DNA of 64,000 nucleotides from Inia geoffrensis (taxonomy: Eukaryota; Chordata; Mammalia; Artiodactyla; Iniidae): positions 29,705,523-29,769,522 of the forward strand of contig CM070918.1 in assembly GCA_036417435.1 (NCBI GenBank). Direction: 5' to 3'. Below, in pieces: positions 34,756 to 46,317 of this stretch (position 1 is the first letter of the stretch; each line of letters opens with the position of its first letter). The notes under the pieces are model-generated. The model had not been told where the DNA came from. It did not search any database and saw nothing but the letters and a program-made list of their open reading frames with translations. Both the position numbers and the translations under genes were made by a program.

Positions 34756-35299
34756 TCACCTGGACTTTTGAAGAACTCCTTGGCATAGCCAAATGGAATC
34801 ACATCCTAAACGCTCCCGAAGAGAGAGGGCCTTGGCGGCCTCCTTTCTCCTCCTTCCCCCAGGGGACGAAGGTCCATCCCCCCACACAACTCCTTTGCCG
34901 TGGAGCGTGTGGCCCAGGAGTGTCAAGTTCTTCTCCTGCAGGAAGCCATTCTCACACTCCTGCCCACTGTGAGTGAGTGGGTCAGAGGAGGAGGGAAGGT
35001 ATGGGGACCCCCACAAGAGATGACCCCAAGTTGCCTTTCTCGGGGGGTGGGGGCCTGCTCACGTGGTTTGGCTGCATAAGAAGAGCCCACTTGAACCAGG
35101 TATGTGAGTGCCTTACCTAAAGTAAGGCTTACGTGGGCAGCAGGTTTTTTTCCCAGCAGCCAGTCTGATTCCTTGGTTCCCCTCTGAGAAGCACGGCGGT
35201 GAAGGGGACAACTGCCCCTTCTGATCTCCAAAGGAGCATCTGCTTAAATTACTCCAGACCCCCATGTCCAGTTTCGGAATGTTGGAGTCCTACCCCACC

Positions 35300-35690
35300 A
35301 TTGCCTACGGCCATACTCATTCATGTAACCTATAGGGCACCTATTATGTTCCAATCACTAGGGAAACACTAATGATCAAACAGGTAAAAATGCCTGCACC
35401 TGTGGCACTGACATTGTCACAACTGCTTAACTACTTTGTAGTGTGAAAGCAGCCCTAGACAATATGAAAATGAATGGGCACGGCTGTGTTCCAAGAAAAC
35501 TCTATTTATGGACACTGAAATTTGTATCGCATATAATTTTCAAGCATCCTGAAATATTAGTCTTCTTTTGTCCCCCCTCACCACCACCACCATTTAAAAA
35601 TGTACAAACCATTCTGAACTCGAGGAAAGGCCATGTAAAAACAGGTGGTGCCATCCCCTGCTCTAGATAATAAAAACTGAAACTCACACA
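35300..35690 (+). repeat. Old interspersed repeats, including a DNA-transposon-like fragment
   Basis: The segment at 35420-35670 ('tttgtagtgtgaaagcagccctagacaatat', 'gggcacggctgtgttccaa', then 'aaaaacaggtggtg...cccctgctctag') matches a common mammalian repeat motif I recall as a nonautonomous hAT-class element. The family name is uncertain. Confidence 0.4.
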
Positions 35691-36639
35691 GCCCATATAT
35701 GTGGCAGGAGGGTTCTAGTGCTTATGTAAATTAACTCATTTCCTCCTCAAGATAACCCTGGAAGATATGTCACTGCCATTGGCTCCACTTTACAGAGAAA
35801 GAAAGAGGCACACGGAAGCGGGTAAGTTGTACAATTGCGGGGCCAGGATTTGAATCCAGAATCCAAAGTGTATGCCCTTCTACACTATTCTATACCTCCG
35901 CCTGCAAACCCCCAACACATATACAGTTGTCTTTGTACCTACTATGCATACAAAGAGAGGTGTAGCCATTAAATGTACAATAAAGAGATTTTAAGCTCCA
36001 AACTTTATGAGACAGGTGTTAGCATCCCCACTTGGAGGGGGTGTGCTTGTCTTGAGGGCCCTCACTCTGCTCCCTTTGCTATCAGCTTCCCTTTGCCCAC
36101 CTTCCCCTCCAGACACCCTCCAATGGCACTGCTCCCCAGCCTTCCCCACACACTGGCCACGTTGCAACTTGAATTCCGCAGCCAGGGTGACGCAGGCATC
36201 ATTTCCCATATACTTGAGGCGGTAAGATTCTGAGTGAAACAGCCACAGGAGAGAGACAGACCGGGGAGCTTGGGGTAACCAGAAAGCCTTTTGGGGGAAG
36301 GGATATGAAGGCTGGGGGGATGGGGTGGACCTCAGAAAGAACTTTCTCCTCAATGCTAGGAAACCTCAGTCGACCTCCACTCCCAACAGAAAGAGCCTCT
36401 GCCACCAGGTCTTTAAGGAGGAGAGGGAAGCAGGTGAGTATTCCGTGCCTCCCAGAGCGTAGGGGAGATGCTTCTGGCATTAAACAAAGCCTTTTTATAT
36501 TTAAACTACCAGCCCAGGGTTTTCAGAAAAGTTTCCCCAAGTGTCACTGAGGGTGTGTGCACAAAAAATTATACACTGGTGTATAAACGCAGTGGGATGC
36601 GGAAACACGTGTGCACGTGAAAACACCCCAGCTAGGTCT

Positions 36640-37260
36640 AGATACGGCCACGACCACCACGAGCCACTTGCCCCTCGGCGCCACAGCGCCCGCGCAGCAC
36701 ACTTCGCGGGCTTTTGCGCGCCGGGGGCAGGGCCGGCCGGGGGAGTAGGTTCCACCAGGAATTCCAGAGCCACGGGTGGTGGGAGGAGGAGGAAGCCGCC
36801 GCAGTAGGGGTGGAGGCGGGTGGAGGCGGGGAGAGGGCGGGCGCCCCTGAGCTGGGAGAGCAGGGCGCGGGGCTAGGGGGCCGGGGTGGGTAGAGGTCGC
36901 GGGGGAGGGGCGGGAGAGCGAGGCCTCGACCCCCCACTGAGGGGCCGCCCAGCTGGCGGGGTGGGGGAGGGGGGACCTGGCGGCGGGAGGCCGGGGCCAG
37001 ATCCCAGGGTCGAGGGGCCAGCGCAGCGGGCGGGAGATGGGCGGGGGCGGGAGGGGGCTGAGCGGGGGGAGGGGAGAGGCCTGGGTGCGGCCTGGCCCGC
37101 GGGGGGCGGGGACGGCTGCCCAGGGTTGCTGGGACGAGGGGCCCGGAGAACCGATCTTGTGTCTCAGGGTAGGCGGCTGGAGATGCGGGGAGCGATAACC
37201 AACGGTCAGTGCGCTGGTCGGGGCGCCCCGCGCCGCCGGGCCCTGGGCGGTGAGTCCGCA
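36640..37260 (+). promoter_or_regulatory. Upstream CpG island with plus-strand G skew
   Basis: About 600 bases of CpG-rich DNA lie 16 kb upstream of ZNF423. From 36780 to 37260 the plus strand is strikingly G-rich (gggcgg, ggaggcggg, ggggaggg), the R-loop-type skew typical downstream of a CpG-island start. A strong donor GGCG|GTGAGTCC follows at 37250. Together they suggest a start of plus-strand transcription. No conserved protein frame is evident, so a noncoding first exon is more likely than a coding one. Confidence 0.5.
37250..37256 (+). other. Candidate 5' splice site of an unannotated plus-strand transcript
   Basis: GTGAGTC follows GGGCG at the downstream end of the 36.6-37.3 kb CpG island, a near-consensus donor in the direction of the G skew. 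No matching acceptor exon can be identified by eye downstream. Confidence 0.35.
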
Positions 37261-37916
37261 GGCCCTTGGGTTCCTTTCTTTCTTCCTGGGGTCGGAGAAA
37301 CCAACCAATCGAGAGCACGCTGGCCAGGTTCGCTGGGGCTACGAGGCTCGTCAGCCCCGGGCCTCATTAGCCAGGAGACTTGTGTACAGTTTTTTGTTTG
37401 TTTTAATGGGAGTCTGGGAGTCTGGTCCCTTTAGTTTAGGGGAGCAAAGAAGTGCGACAGTCGAGCCCTAGTTAAAAAAAGAGCTCGGAAAAGCCCGATT
37501 AGGTTTGGTCTTGGAGGGAATCTTTGTCAACTCCTGGCACACCCTGACTATAAACGTAGCCCTTCTCTCTGTTGCGTGCCTATCAGTCCAGCCCCTGCCG
37601 GCATCTCCCACCCTAATCTTGGGAGTCAGATGCACTTAGGTCCTGGTTTCCAAACTAGCTCTGCGCCTCCCAGCCTGTGTCTCTCTGAGGGAGCCATACT
37701 ACCTGACCCTCAGTTTCCTCACCAGTCAGATGGGCCGATTATACCCACTCTCTAAAAACTGCCTGAGGATTCCCTAGGGAGTGCCTGCCCTCCACACACA
37801 TGGAAGTTTTGATTTGTGTCAGTCCATGCACCACCCCCAAATCAGTTTGGAGTGAATCTTTGGCATTTTGCAATGAAAAGAGAGCCTTGGCCAACACATT
37901 GCTCAAGAAAGTAGGT

Positions 37917-38268
37917 GGGGCTTCCCTAGTGGCGCAGTGGTTAAGAATCCGCCTGCCAATGCGGGGGACACGGGTTCGAGCCCTGGTCCAGGAAGATCCC
38001 ACATGCAGCAGAGCAACTATGCCCATGCATCACAGCTACTGAACCTGCTCTCTAGAGCCCACGAGCCACAACTACTGAGCCTGCATGCCACAACTACTGA
38101 AACCCGCGCGCCTAAAGAAGCCACCGCAGTGAGAAGCCCGCGCACCACTCGCGGTTGTGCAAAGAGTAGCCCCGGCTCGCCGCAACTAGAGAAAGCCCGC
38201 GTGCAGCAACAAAGACCCAATGCAGCCAAAAATAAATAAATAAATGTATTTAAAAAAAAAAAAAAAAA
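37917..38268 (+). mobile_element. CHR-1-type SINE, full length
   Basis: About 350 bases. Head with A box TGGCGCAGTGG and B box GGTTCGAGCCC, repeated 'acaactactga' modules, an AAATAAATAAAT segment and A20. Duplication AAAGTAGGT at 37908-37916 and 38269-38277. Confidence 0.94.
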
Positions 38269-38649
38269 AAAGTAGGTAATGCCGAGCTCCGGGAACCTCT
38301 CCCCAGACTCTACAGCTGGCCAGAGGTGGAGCTGGGACCCTTGTCCCACAACCTCCAACCCTAGGCAGTTTTCCATTGTCTCAGTTTTGAAAGCAAGATG
38401 GACTTGTTTTCCAAGGCCAGATTCAAGCTACTACGTCAAAAGCAGCTACCAATTGCTTTTTCACCTTAATTCACTGCACACCATTTATGTGCCAAGACCT
38501 TTCCATGAATGAATCCTTCCTGCATTGTCCACAAGTCCTACTGGTCAGATCTGTAAGAGGAGGTTCACTGGTGATGTGATGTAACTTACCAAGTCACCCA
38601 GCCCATCCACGGCATAGACAGGATTCAGCCCTTCACCTGGTGCCTTGTG

Positions 38650-39000
38650 TTCACCAGGGTGCCCCACCCCAGACCTTAAATCAGAATCTCTTGGGACTTC
38701 CCTTGTGGTCCAGTGGTTAAGACCTCGCCTTCTAATGCAGGGGGTTGCGGGTTCGATCCCTGGTCAGGGAGCTAAGATCCCACATGCCTTGTGGCCAAAA
38801 AACCAAAACATAAAACAGAAGCAATATTGCAACAAATTCAATAAAGACTTTAAAAATGGTTCACATCCAAAGAAAAAAATCTTAAAAAAAAAAATCTCTA
38901 GAAGGAGTAGTGGCGGTGTGGGGTGGTGTGGGCCTGAGCTTTTTCCTAACCCGCAGGTGATTTTAGTGTGTAACCCAGGTGAGAACCACAGCACTAAATG
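38650..39000. mobile_element. MER5-like relic split by a CHR SINE
   Basis: The left part (38660-38691, 'caccccagaccttaaatcagaatctct') and right part (38893-38995, 'gcctgagctttttcctaac', 'aggtgattttagtgtg') together follow the MER5 order. The SINE interrupts them and duplicates AATCTCT at the break. Confidence 0.6.
38692..38892 (+). mobile_element. CHR-2-type SINE
   Basis: Head 'ttcccttgtggtccagtggttaag', B box GGTTCGATCCC and an A-rich tail. Seven-base duplication AATCTCT at 38685-38691 and 38893-38899. Confidence 0.9.
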
Positions 39001-41509
39001 TCAGGAAATTCTCCAGTCCAAAGCTAGCAAGCAAGGATCCCTGGCATGTTTTCTTTGGCCCTACAGCGTTTTATAAAATTTTCAATTCTTTGCTAGCAGG
39101 TAAAAATCAGGAAATTTCACACCAAAGTCCAGATTTTTTTACTCCTTCAATAGTTGGAAAATTAGACCACATAGATGTATTTACACAAGGTAGCCACCTA
39201 CAGTTGACTGGAGCAGAGAGACCGTGTGGAGCTGCTTTAGGGCTGGCACAAGCCACCAGTTCATCAGGGCCCCATCCACTCCACCACATCGGCTATGTTC
39301 CCTATCTGACTTCGCTCGTTGCACAAATGGGGAAACTGATGTCAGAGGGGCAGAGGATTGTCCAGATACCCACAGGTCAGGTTCTAAGGGATAGAACTGG
39401 GACTGGGAAGAAACCAGTTCTCCCAGCTTTCAGTCCTGTGCTCATCTCTGACCCTACACAACTGTCTTGGAGTCATTTTAAGAGCAGGTCACTCTGTGTG
39501 TGGAAGACACCCCTTAACCCCTGGGAAGCAGGAGGCATGCATCTGTACATCAGCCTGGGAAGGCCCTGCTCCCAGCCCACCCCTCAGCCTCTGCTGCCGG
39601 GTGCCCATTTCGTGACCCAGAAGCTTGCAGGACTGTGTAACTCAGAGGTTCCAGCAAATGAGTCCACATCTACATAGATGATTTAAATATTATGATAATT
39701 ACAGGGGGGTACATTATGAGCCGGATTCAGCTACCTGTTGGGAGCTGTCAGGGGTCCGAGTGGAAATCCATAAGTGGAATGTAATGTTCTGGGGTGGGAG
39801 CTGGGTCAGACCTGGAGGAAATAGAGGCCTAGGTGAAGATGGACATCTGATTCACATTTTCAGCTGCTTAGAATGAGGGAGTAGGCAGAGGTCTCCTCTC
39901 CCATCCTACAGAAGGGCAAACTGAGGCTGGAACTGACTTAGAAAGCAGCCGGTGAGAGCTGGGAGACACCTTGGGACCTGAACACATTCACGGGCGGCAG
40001 ATGAGTTTCGTCTCACGCGCCATCTGTGATTGATTGGTACTGTTCCCTGAGGCATGGGGTCTCCACGTGGGCCCAGCAGGAAAGAGGGCCAAGATCTATG
40101 GGTATGTCTGCCCCTGGCTGGGTATGGTGAAAGGGGCAGGGAGATGACAGAAGTGTTTTAAGCTAACAGGATATGCCAAGGCCTGCAGGGCCCGTAGAGA
40201 GTAGCATGCATACGCTGTTGGGGAGCAGATGACACAGGCCATGGGGCCAGTTAAGAAGCTTCCATTCATCAAACCCCTTTAAAGGATTTTAGAGGGAAAT
40301 GACCAACTGAGGCCAGAGAGCTCTCTCACACAGCAGGCTTCCAGAAAGGCCAAGACCCCTGAAGAGGCTGTCCCAGCTCTTCAGGCCAAAGATGACGCTG
40401 CTAAGGCAAGGGCAGGGTGGGCAAGGAGACCCAGAGACGCCCCCTCACCACAGCACAGGCCAGATTAGAGATCTGTGGGTGGTCATCTGGGAGTGATGTC
40501 TTCCATCTTTGCAGGTCAGCCTGGGAGCTGCTTAACCCTTTCTTGGTCCCCAGCTCTCTTTCAAGGAAAAATAAAGACAGCACTCAGGATGCCCAAGGCC
40601 CAGAATGCCCAGGGCCAATGTGGGTAAGGAGGCAAGAAGCACACGAGGAGCACTCAGGCCCATTTCAGCCTGTGGTCTGGGGAGCCCCGTCCCCACCTTT
40701 CAGGCCTTAGTGGGTGGAAAGCTGGCCGTGGGCCCTCCAAGAAGGCTAGATTTGCTGAATTTTCTCATCTCTACCATAAACCACTGAACTCAGAGCAGAG
40801 GTTACAGTTAGGCCCTGCAAAAGGATGCAGGAAATGTGGTCTGGACCACCCCTTACCAGGTGAAGAGATAGATCAAGTTCACCTCTTGAGTTTCTGGACA
40901 CAAGTCTCTCCAGCGAGGGCTGTAGATCCTCTGATAGGTCCCTTGAAGCCCTCCTCGTCCTGTGGGTCTCTGAGCTCACAGGCCTGTGATACCCCTGGCT
41001 GGTACAGGCATTTCAGGGTACTGGTACAGGCCAATGCCCAGGAGAGCAGACCACTCAGGGTCAAGAGGCTTTGTCCCCTCCCGGGACCCCATATACAGTC
41101 TCACCTCCTTGTGGGGGTGCCTGGTACGGTGAACCAGGGATGGGATGTGGGGCTGTAGGAAGAGCAGGGCTCTCCTCCCATTCTTTCTGCTTCCCTGCTG
41201 CATGTCCTTGGGCAAGTTGCTCTCCTCTCGGGTAGTCACTTCCCCTGCTCCGCCCACTGCACAGGGCTGCAGTGGGGGCCAGGAGCCCAGAGACTGAGAC
41301 CTTAGGCTGCGTGCCACTTGAGTCTGGTTCCCAAATAGCCGCAGAGGCCTGTGTTCAGAGCTGGGATGCTCCAGCACAAAGACAGACTCAGTGTGGCAGG
41401 GGAGGTAAACCCCAAACAGATGGTTTTCGTAGTGTGGCAAGACTAACTTCCGGTAGTGTGGCCGACTGAGTCGCAGACGTGGGCGTTGTGCTCTCTGGGC
41501 CTCAGCGGG

Positions 41510-41640
41510 TAGTAGAGCTCGCTCAGGGTCGGCTTCACCTGGATTCGAATCTTCGCCCCACCACTTGCTCGCTGTGCAACCTTGGGCAAGTTACTTCACC
41601 TCTCAGAACCTCCATTTTCACATCTGTAAAATGAGAAGAA
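41510..41640 (+). repeat. MIR
   Basis: 'tgcaaccttgggcaagttacttcacctctcagaacctccattttcacatctgtaaaatgag' is a textbook MIR core. Another old MIR/L2-class repeat (about 41645-41830) follows directly. Confidence 0.9.
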
Positions 41641-41974
41641 CAATAATAGCCAGCATTTTGTGATCACCAACTATGTTCCTGCAACTGGTCTAAATCATTC
41701 CTTAAAACCACCCTTGGACGTAGGTACTATTCCAGCACCAGTGGACAGACAAGGAAACTAAAGCCCAGAGGGGCAAAGCAAGTCACGTGAGATCACACAG
41801 CTGGTAGGTGGCAGAGCCAGGCCACTCCAACAAGGTCCCCGATCTCTACCTTCCAGGGTTAGTGAGGAATAAGAGCGACGACACATGGGTCAGGCTTGAC
41901 ACCGCGCCCGGCACACCGTAAGCTCACCACAGCGTGTGTTCATTGCTGTGAATGCTGTGATGGTAGGTACATTA

Positions 41975-42320
41975 GTTTGCTAGGGCTGCCGTAACAAAGT
42001 ACCATAGACTGCATGGTTTAAGCAACAGAAATTTATTTTCTCACAGTTCCGGAGGCTAGAAATCTAAGATCAAGGTGTCAGCAGGGTTGGTTGCTTCTGA
42101 GATGTCTCCTTGGATTGTAGATGGCCGTCTTCTTCATGTATCTTCACCTCATCTTCCCTCTGCATGTGTCTGTGTCCAAATTTCCTTTTTTATTATGACA
42201 TCTTTTTAACTTAATTACCTCTTTAAGACCCCGTCTCCAAGTACAGTCACTTTCTGAGGTCCTGGGGGTTAGGACTTCAACATATGAAATTTGAGGGGAC
42301 CCAATTCAGCCCATCCCAGT
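41975..42320 (+). mobile_element. LTR-like repeat (probably ERVL/MLT2 class)
   Basis: 'ttagtttgctagggctgccgtaacaaagtacca' at the left, 'aacagaaatttattttctcacagttcc' and 'gtgtcagcagggttgg' in the middle and 'ttaggacttcaacatatgaa...ggacccaattcagccca' at the right. It is a widespread mammalian repeat; my class assignment is tentative. No viral gene is attached. Confidence 0.5.
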
Positions 42321-43079
42321 AGGTCATATGGTGGCCTGTCACCATGGCAGCGGCAGAGAAGGAACAGGCTGGAGGAGAGATGGTGGCTGCCCAGGTGGCC
42401 CCTGGCCCTGTCAGTCTGGCTGTCAGCTCCCCAGAGCCCTGGTCAGTGGTACGAGGGCCAGGGCAGGCTTGGGCCCTGGACTCAGTGTCAGGGGTCCCTC
42501 CTTGAGGATGGAGCCTACAGGGTAGGGTCCGCTCCCTCGGTCTTCACACACACAGCCCCTCACATGGAAGTTGGTGCCCCAGCACTGCGGACGGCACTCT
42601 ACAGACCCTGCCCTGATGAGGGCATCATCTCCAGGGCCAGAAAGGACATCTGGGCCCCAGTTACCACCTGGACAGCTCACCAGTCCTCCCTCCTCCTGCC
42701 CAGATGCACCGCAGACCAACAACATGCTCACAGGCCAGGAAGCTTTTTCCAGCTCTCGCTCTTCCTCAGGAAGGCTTTCTTAAACTTCCTTGGGAATCGT
42801 GCCTGCAATAAAAAAATGACAACGAAAAAAGATCCCTTAACCTCACTCCGGGATTCATGACTTTTCAGCATTATTTGGCCTTGCACTTGGCTGGGTTAGG
42901 CCAGGCCTGGACAGTGGGCTGAGTGCAGCCCCAGGTGTCAGCAGCCTTAATGCCTTTGGGAGGCAAATCCTGAAGCCACGACCACAGCCATGTCTGGGTT
43001 CATTCTGGGTGAGGGGCTTCCCACCGGCTGTCAGCTGCCCCCTCTTCTCCCAAAGATGTCCCCTCCTCTCCAGCTCATG

Positions 43080-43480
43080 GTCACCACACTAGTGCCGGCC
43101 ACCATCTCTCTCACCTGAACAGCTAGTTCCCCTCCTGGGTGGTCTCCTGCTTTGTTCCCCGCCAATCCATGAGCCACAAAACAGCCAGAGCTGCCTTCTC
43201 GTACATAAATCTGATGATTATCAACTTAAATGCAGTTACAGGAAAGTCCAGCTCCTTCCTGACCAGATGTTGACCCTGGCCTCCTCCTCCCCGCCAGGCC
43301 TTTACCCTTGCCCTTCTCTGCCTAGAATGCTGGGCGCTAAGCATGCCCTCCCTCGCTGTCAGCCCCCTCGGGCTCCCACGAGCCCTGCCTTCTCCAAGGG
43401 CTTTGAACTTCTCTGTTTTCTGAGGTCCCACTGCATGGCCGACCCTGGGCCGGCATATGCCCACAATCCTAGCATCCTCT
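43080..43480 (+). repeat. Diverged L2 fragment
   Basis: 'cctttacccttgcccttctctgcctagaatgctggg' and 'cttctccaagggctttgaacttctctgttttctga' recall L2 sequence upstream of its 3' end. Old and incomplete. Confidence 0.5.
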
Positions 43481-43805
43481 GCAGCTAGGGCTGGGGTCTG
43501 TGTGGCTCAGGTGGTGGAGAATGCCTGCCTCTTGCATTCACCTTAGGACTGCAAAGAACTAGGGAATAATTTGTTCTGCCCGGATATCTCTGAGCTCCAG
43601 GACCTCCCATCTCCCAGCTGCCCCTGTGACCTTGGGAATATTTCAGCCAGAGCCTGGTGGCTGAGCCTGGGGCAGGGGACAGGGGAGTGGACACTCTGCC
43701 AGAGTTCCACCTGCTCTGACTCAGTCTGCCCCCGCTGCCCCTGGACCCCCTACAGCCTCGCTGGCCTCAGACATACCTTCCAAATGGGCTTGGGTCAAGG
43801 TCACT

Positions 43806-44313
43806 TGTATCAGTTTCCTACAGTTGCTATAACAAATCACCACAAACTTAGTGGCTTAAAACAACAAATATGTATTATCTTACAGACTTGGAGGTCAGAG
43901 TCTGAAATGGGGTAAAATCATTTGGGTAAAATCAAGGTGTTAACAGGGCCGTGCTTCTGAAAGCTCTAAGGAAGAACTGTTTCCTTGTCTTTTACCTGCA
44001 TTCCTTGGCTGTGGCCCCTTCTTCCATCTTCAGATCCAGCAACGAAACATCTTCAAATTTCTGACTACACCCACTTCTTCTGCCTCCCTCTTCCACTTTC
44101 AGGGACCCTTGTGATTGTATTGGGCCCACCCTGATAACCAAGGATAATCTCTTTATTTTAAGGTCAGCTGACAGCAATCTTAATTCCATCTGCAAACTTA
44201 ATTCCCCCCTGCCATCTTATGTACCATCTTCACAGATTCCAGGTATTCGACATGAACAGTTTTTTTTTTTTTTTTTTTGGAGTTGGGGAGAGTGCATTAT
44301 TCTGCCTACCACA
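43806..44313 (+). mobile_element. Solo LTR of ERVL (MLT2) type
   Basis: Begins TGTATCAGTTTCCTACAG and ends CTGCCTACCACA, the TG...CA ends of an LTR. Internal landmarks match MLT2: 'acaaatcaccacaaacttagtggcttaaaacaac', 'gacccttgtgattgtattgggcccaccctgataacc' and 'ttaaggtcagctgacagc'. A T18 run at about 44260-44278 interrupts the 3' third. No internal retroviral genes lie beside it. Confidence 0.72.
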
Positions 44314-44369
44314 GGGAAAGGCATCATGGCCCAAAGAGAGAAAACGCAGAGGTGGCAGTTCAGCAAGCT

Positions 44370-44480
44370 GGCCCTGGAGGCAACAACCTGGGTTCAAGCT
44401 CACTGCTTACCAGCCAAGTGACCTTGGGCAAGTCACTTCACTTTTCTGAACCTGAGTCCCCTCATCCAAATAGGAGATGA
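44370..44480 (+). repeat. MIR fragment
   Basis: 'caacctgggttcaagctcactgcttaccagcc' then 'gtgaccttgggcaagtcacttcac' and 'cctcatccaaataggag' are MIR signatures. Confidence 0.82.
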
Positions 44481-44485
44481 TGTGA

Positions 44486-45285
44486 TACCTCTACACAGTG
44501 GGGTACTACCCAGCAACGAAAAGGAATGGACTATCAATACATACAGCAAGGTGGATGAATAGCAAAATTATTACAAGTGAATGAAACCAGACCAAAAAAG
44601 TACATACTGTATGATTTTGTATAACATTCAAGAAAATGCAGGGGCTTCCCTGGTGGTCCAGTAGCTAAGGCTCCACGCTCCCAAAGCAGGGGGCCTGGGT
44701 TCGATCCCTGGTCAGGGAACTAGATCCCACATGCTGCAACTAAGAGTTCGCATGCCAGGACTTCCCTAGTTGTCCAGTGGTTAAGAATCCGCCTTCCAAT
44801 ACAGGGGTTGCGGGTTTGATCTCTGGTTGGGGAACTAAGATCCCACATGCCTCAGGGCAACTCAGCCCGCACACTCTAGAGCCCACGCACCACAACTAGA
44901 GAGACTGAGCGCTGCAACTACTGAGCCCACATGCTCTGGCGCCACAACTAGAGAGAAGCTCACGCACTGCAACAAAAGATCCCACGTGTGGCAACTAAGA
45001 CCCGATTAGCCAAATAAAAATAATTAATTAATTAAATTTTTAAAAAGAAAATGCAAACCAATGTAGTGATAGAAAGCAGATCAGTGGCTACTTGTGGACA
45101 GAGGGAACCGGGGAAGGGCAGGAGGGAGGAATTACAAGGGGGCACAAGGACGCATTTGGGAGAGATGACTATGCTCCCTGTCTTGTTTGTGTTGACGTAT
45201 GTGTGTGTGTCAAAATATCAAATTATATACTTTAAAAGGCATAATTTACTGTATGTCAGTTATACCTCAATAAAGCTGTTAAAGT
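44486..45285 (+). mobile_element. L1 3' end split by a composite SINE
   Basis: 'tactacccagcaacgaaaaggaatgg', 'ggtggatgaatagcaaaatta' and 'ccaaaaaagtacatactgtatgatttt' precede the SINE. 'atagaaagcagatcagtggctac' and 'gtcagttatacctcaataaagctgtt' follow it, in the order of an old L1 3' terminus. Confidence 0.75.
44641..45044 (+). mobile_element. Two-headed composite CHR SINE
   Basis: A first CHR head (44641-44756) runs through its B box to 'agttcgcatgcca' and is followed without an A tail by a second complete head and body (44757-45044). One duplication, AAGAAAATGCA at 44630-44640 and 45045-45055, flanks the whole unit. Confidence 0.85.
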
Positions 45286-45401
45286 GGGAGATGATTATAG
45301 TCTCTCCCCATAGTGTGGTCAGGTCGAGTAAATGAATTAATTCACGAAAAACCATAGGACAACCCCTGGCACATAGTAAATACTCAAAAAGCCTTAGCCA
45401 G

Positions 45402-45732
45402 GGCTTCCCTGGTGACGCAGTGATTAAGAATCAGCCTGCCAATGCAGGGGACACAGGTTCGAGCCCTGGTCTGGGAAGACCCCACGTGCCGCGGAGCAAC
45501 TAAGCCCGTGAGCCACAACTACTGAGCCTGCGTGCCACAACTACTGAAGCACGCGTGCCTAGAGCCCACGCTCTGCAACAAGAGAAGCCACCGCAATGAG
45601 AAGCCCGCGACCACAACAAGGAGCAGCCCCCGCTCACTGCAACTAGAGAAAGCCCACACGCAGCAACAAAGACCCAACAGAGCCAAAAATAAATAAATGA
45701 AAAAAAATGATATGCATACATTAAAAAAAAAA
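45402..45732 (+). mobile_element. CHR-1-type SINE, full length
   Basis: Head 'gcttccctggtgacgcagtgattaag', body with 'acaactactgagcc' modules, A15 tail. A perfect 16-base duplication AAAAAGCCTTAGCCAG at 45386-45401 and 45733-45748 marks a recent insertion. Confidence 0.95.
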
Positions 45733-45782
45733 AAAAAGCCTTAGCCAGCATCATCACTAATGTTGTTGTCATGGTTAAACAG

Positions 45783-45930
45783 CAGTGCTTTTCCACCCTG
45801 GCTGCCTGTTAGAATCACCTGGAAAGTATTTTTAAAGCACCAATACCTGGGCCTCCCCTGCACTGAGTGTGATTCAGCTGACCTGGGACCTGTGGCTGGA
45901 CATTTTTAAAGCTCCCCAGGTGATTATATA
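45783..45930. mobile_element. MER5-type hAT element, nearly complete
   Basis: 'ccaccctggctgcctgttagaatcacctgg' at the left and 'catttttaaagctccccaggtgatt' at the right enclose a MER5-like centre. The ends share the inverted AATCACCTGG/CCAGGTGATT motif. Confidence 0.78.
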
Positions 45931-46317
45931 AGATTTGAATAAGTCAGGATTTTTCTTCACTATACCAATATTTATGTAGTTCCACAATGTGGAAATCATG
46001 CCAATATCTTCCAGATAGTTCTGCCACGCAGGTCAACTCCTGTGGAGAAAGAGCTCTGGCCTCATTCATTCATTCATTCAGCAAATGTAACCCACTACAT
46101 TGTACAGCCCTGACCAGATGCTGGGGAGATAAATGTTGATGTAAGTTCCTGCCCTCCAGGATGCCTGGTCTAATGATAGAGATGGATGAGAAAACAGATT
46201 CACACAGTGAGGAAAGGGTGGGGAGGAATCAGAGAAGCCTTCACAGAGAAGATGACATTTTTCTTTTTCAGGGTCCTGAAGAATGTGCAGGAGTTTGCCA
46301 AGGGGAAAAGAAGAGCA

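Noticed and set aside
36544..37308. A 254-codon minus-strand open frame at the 36.6-37.3 kb CpG island
   Set aside because: Proline-rich low complexity without domains. The strand skew and the splice donor indicate the opposite direction.
37917..38000. tRNA-like A and B boxes suggesting a tRNA gene
   Set aside because: They are the pol III promoter of a tRNA-derived SINE; no acceptor stem or cloverleaf closes, and the body and A tail are SINE.
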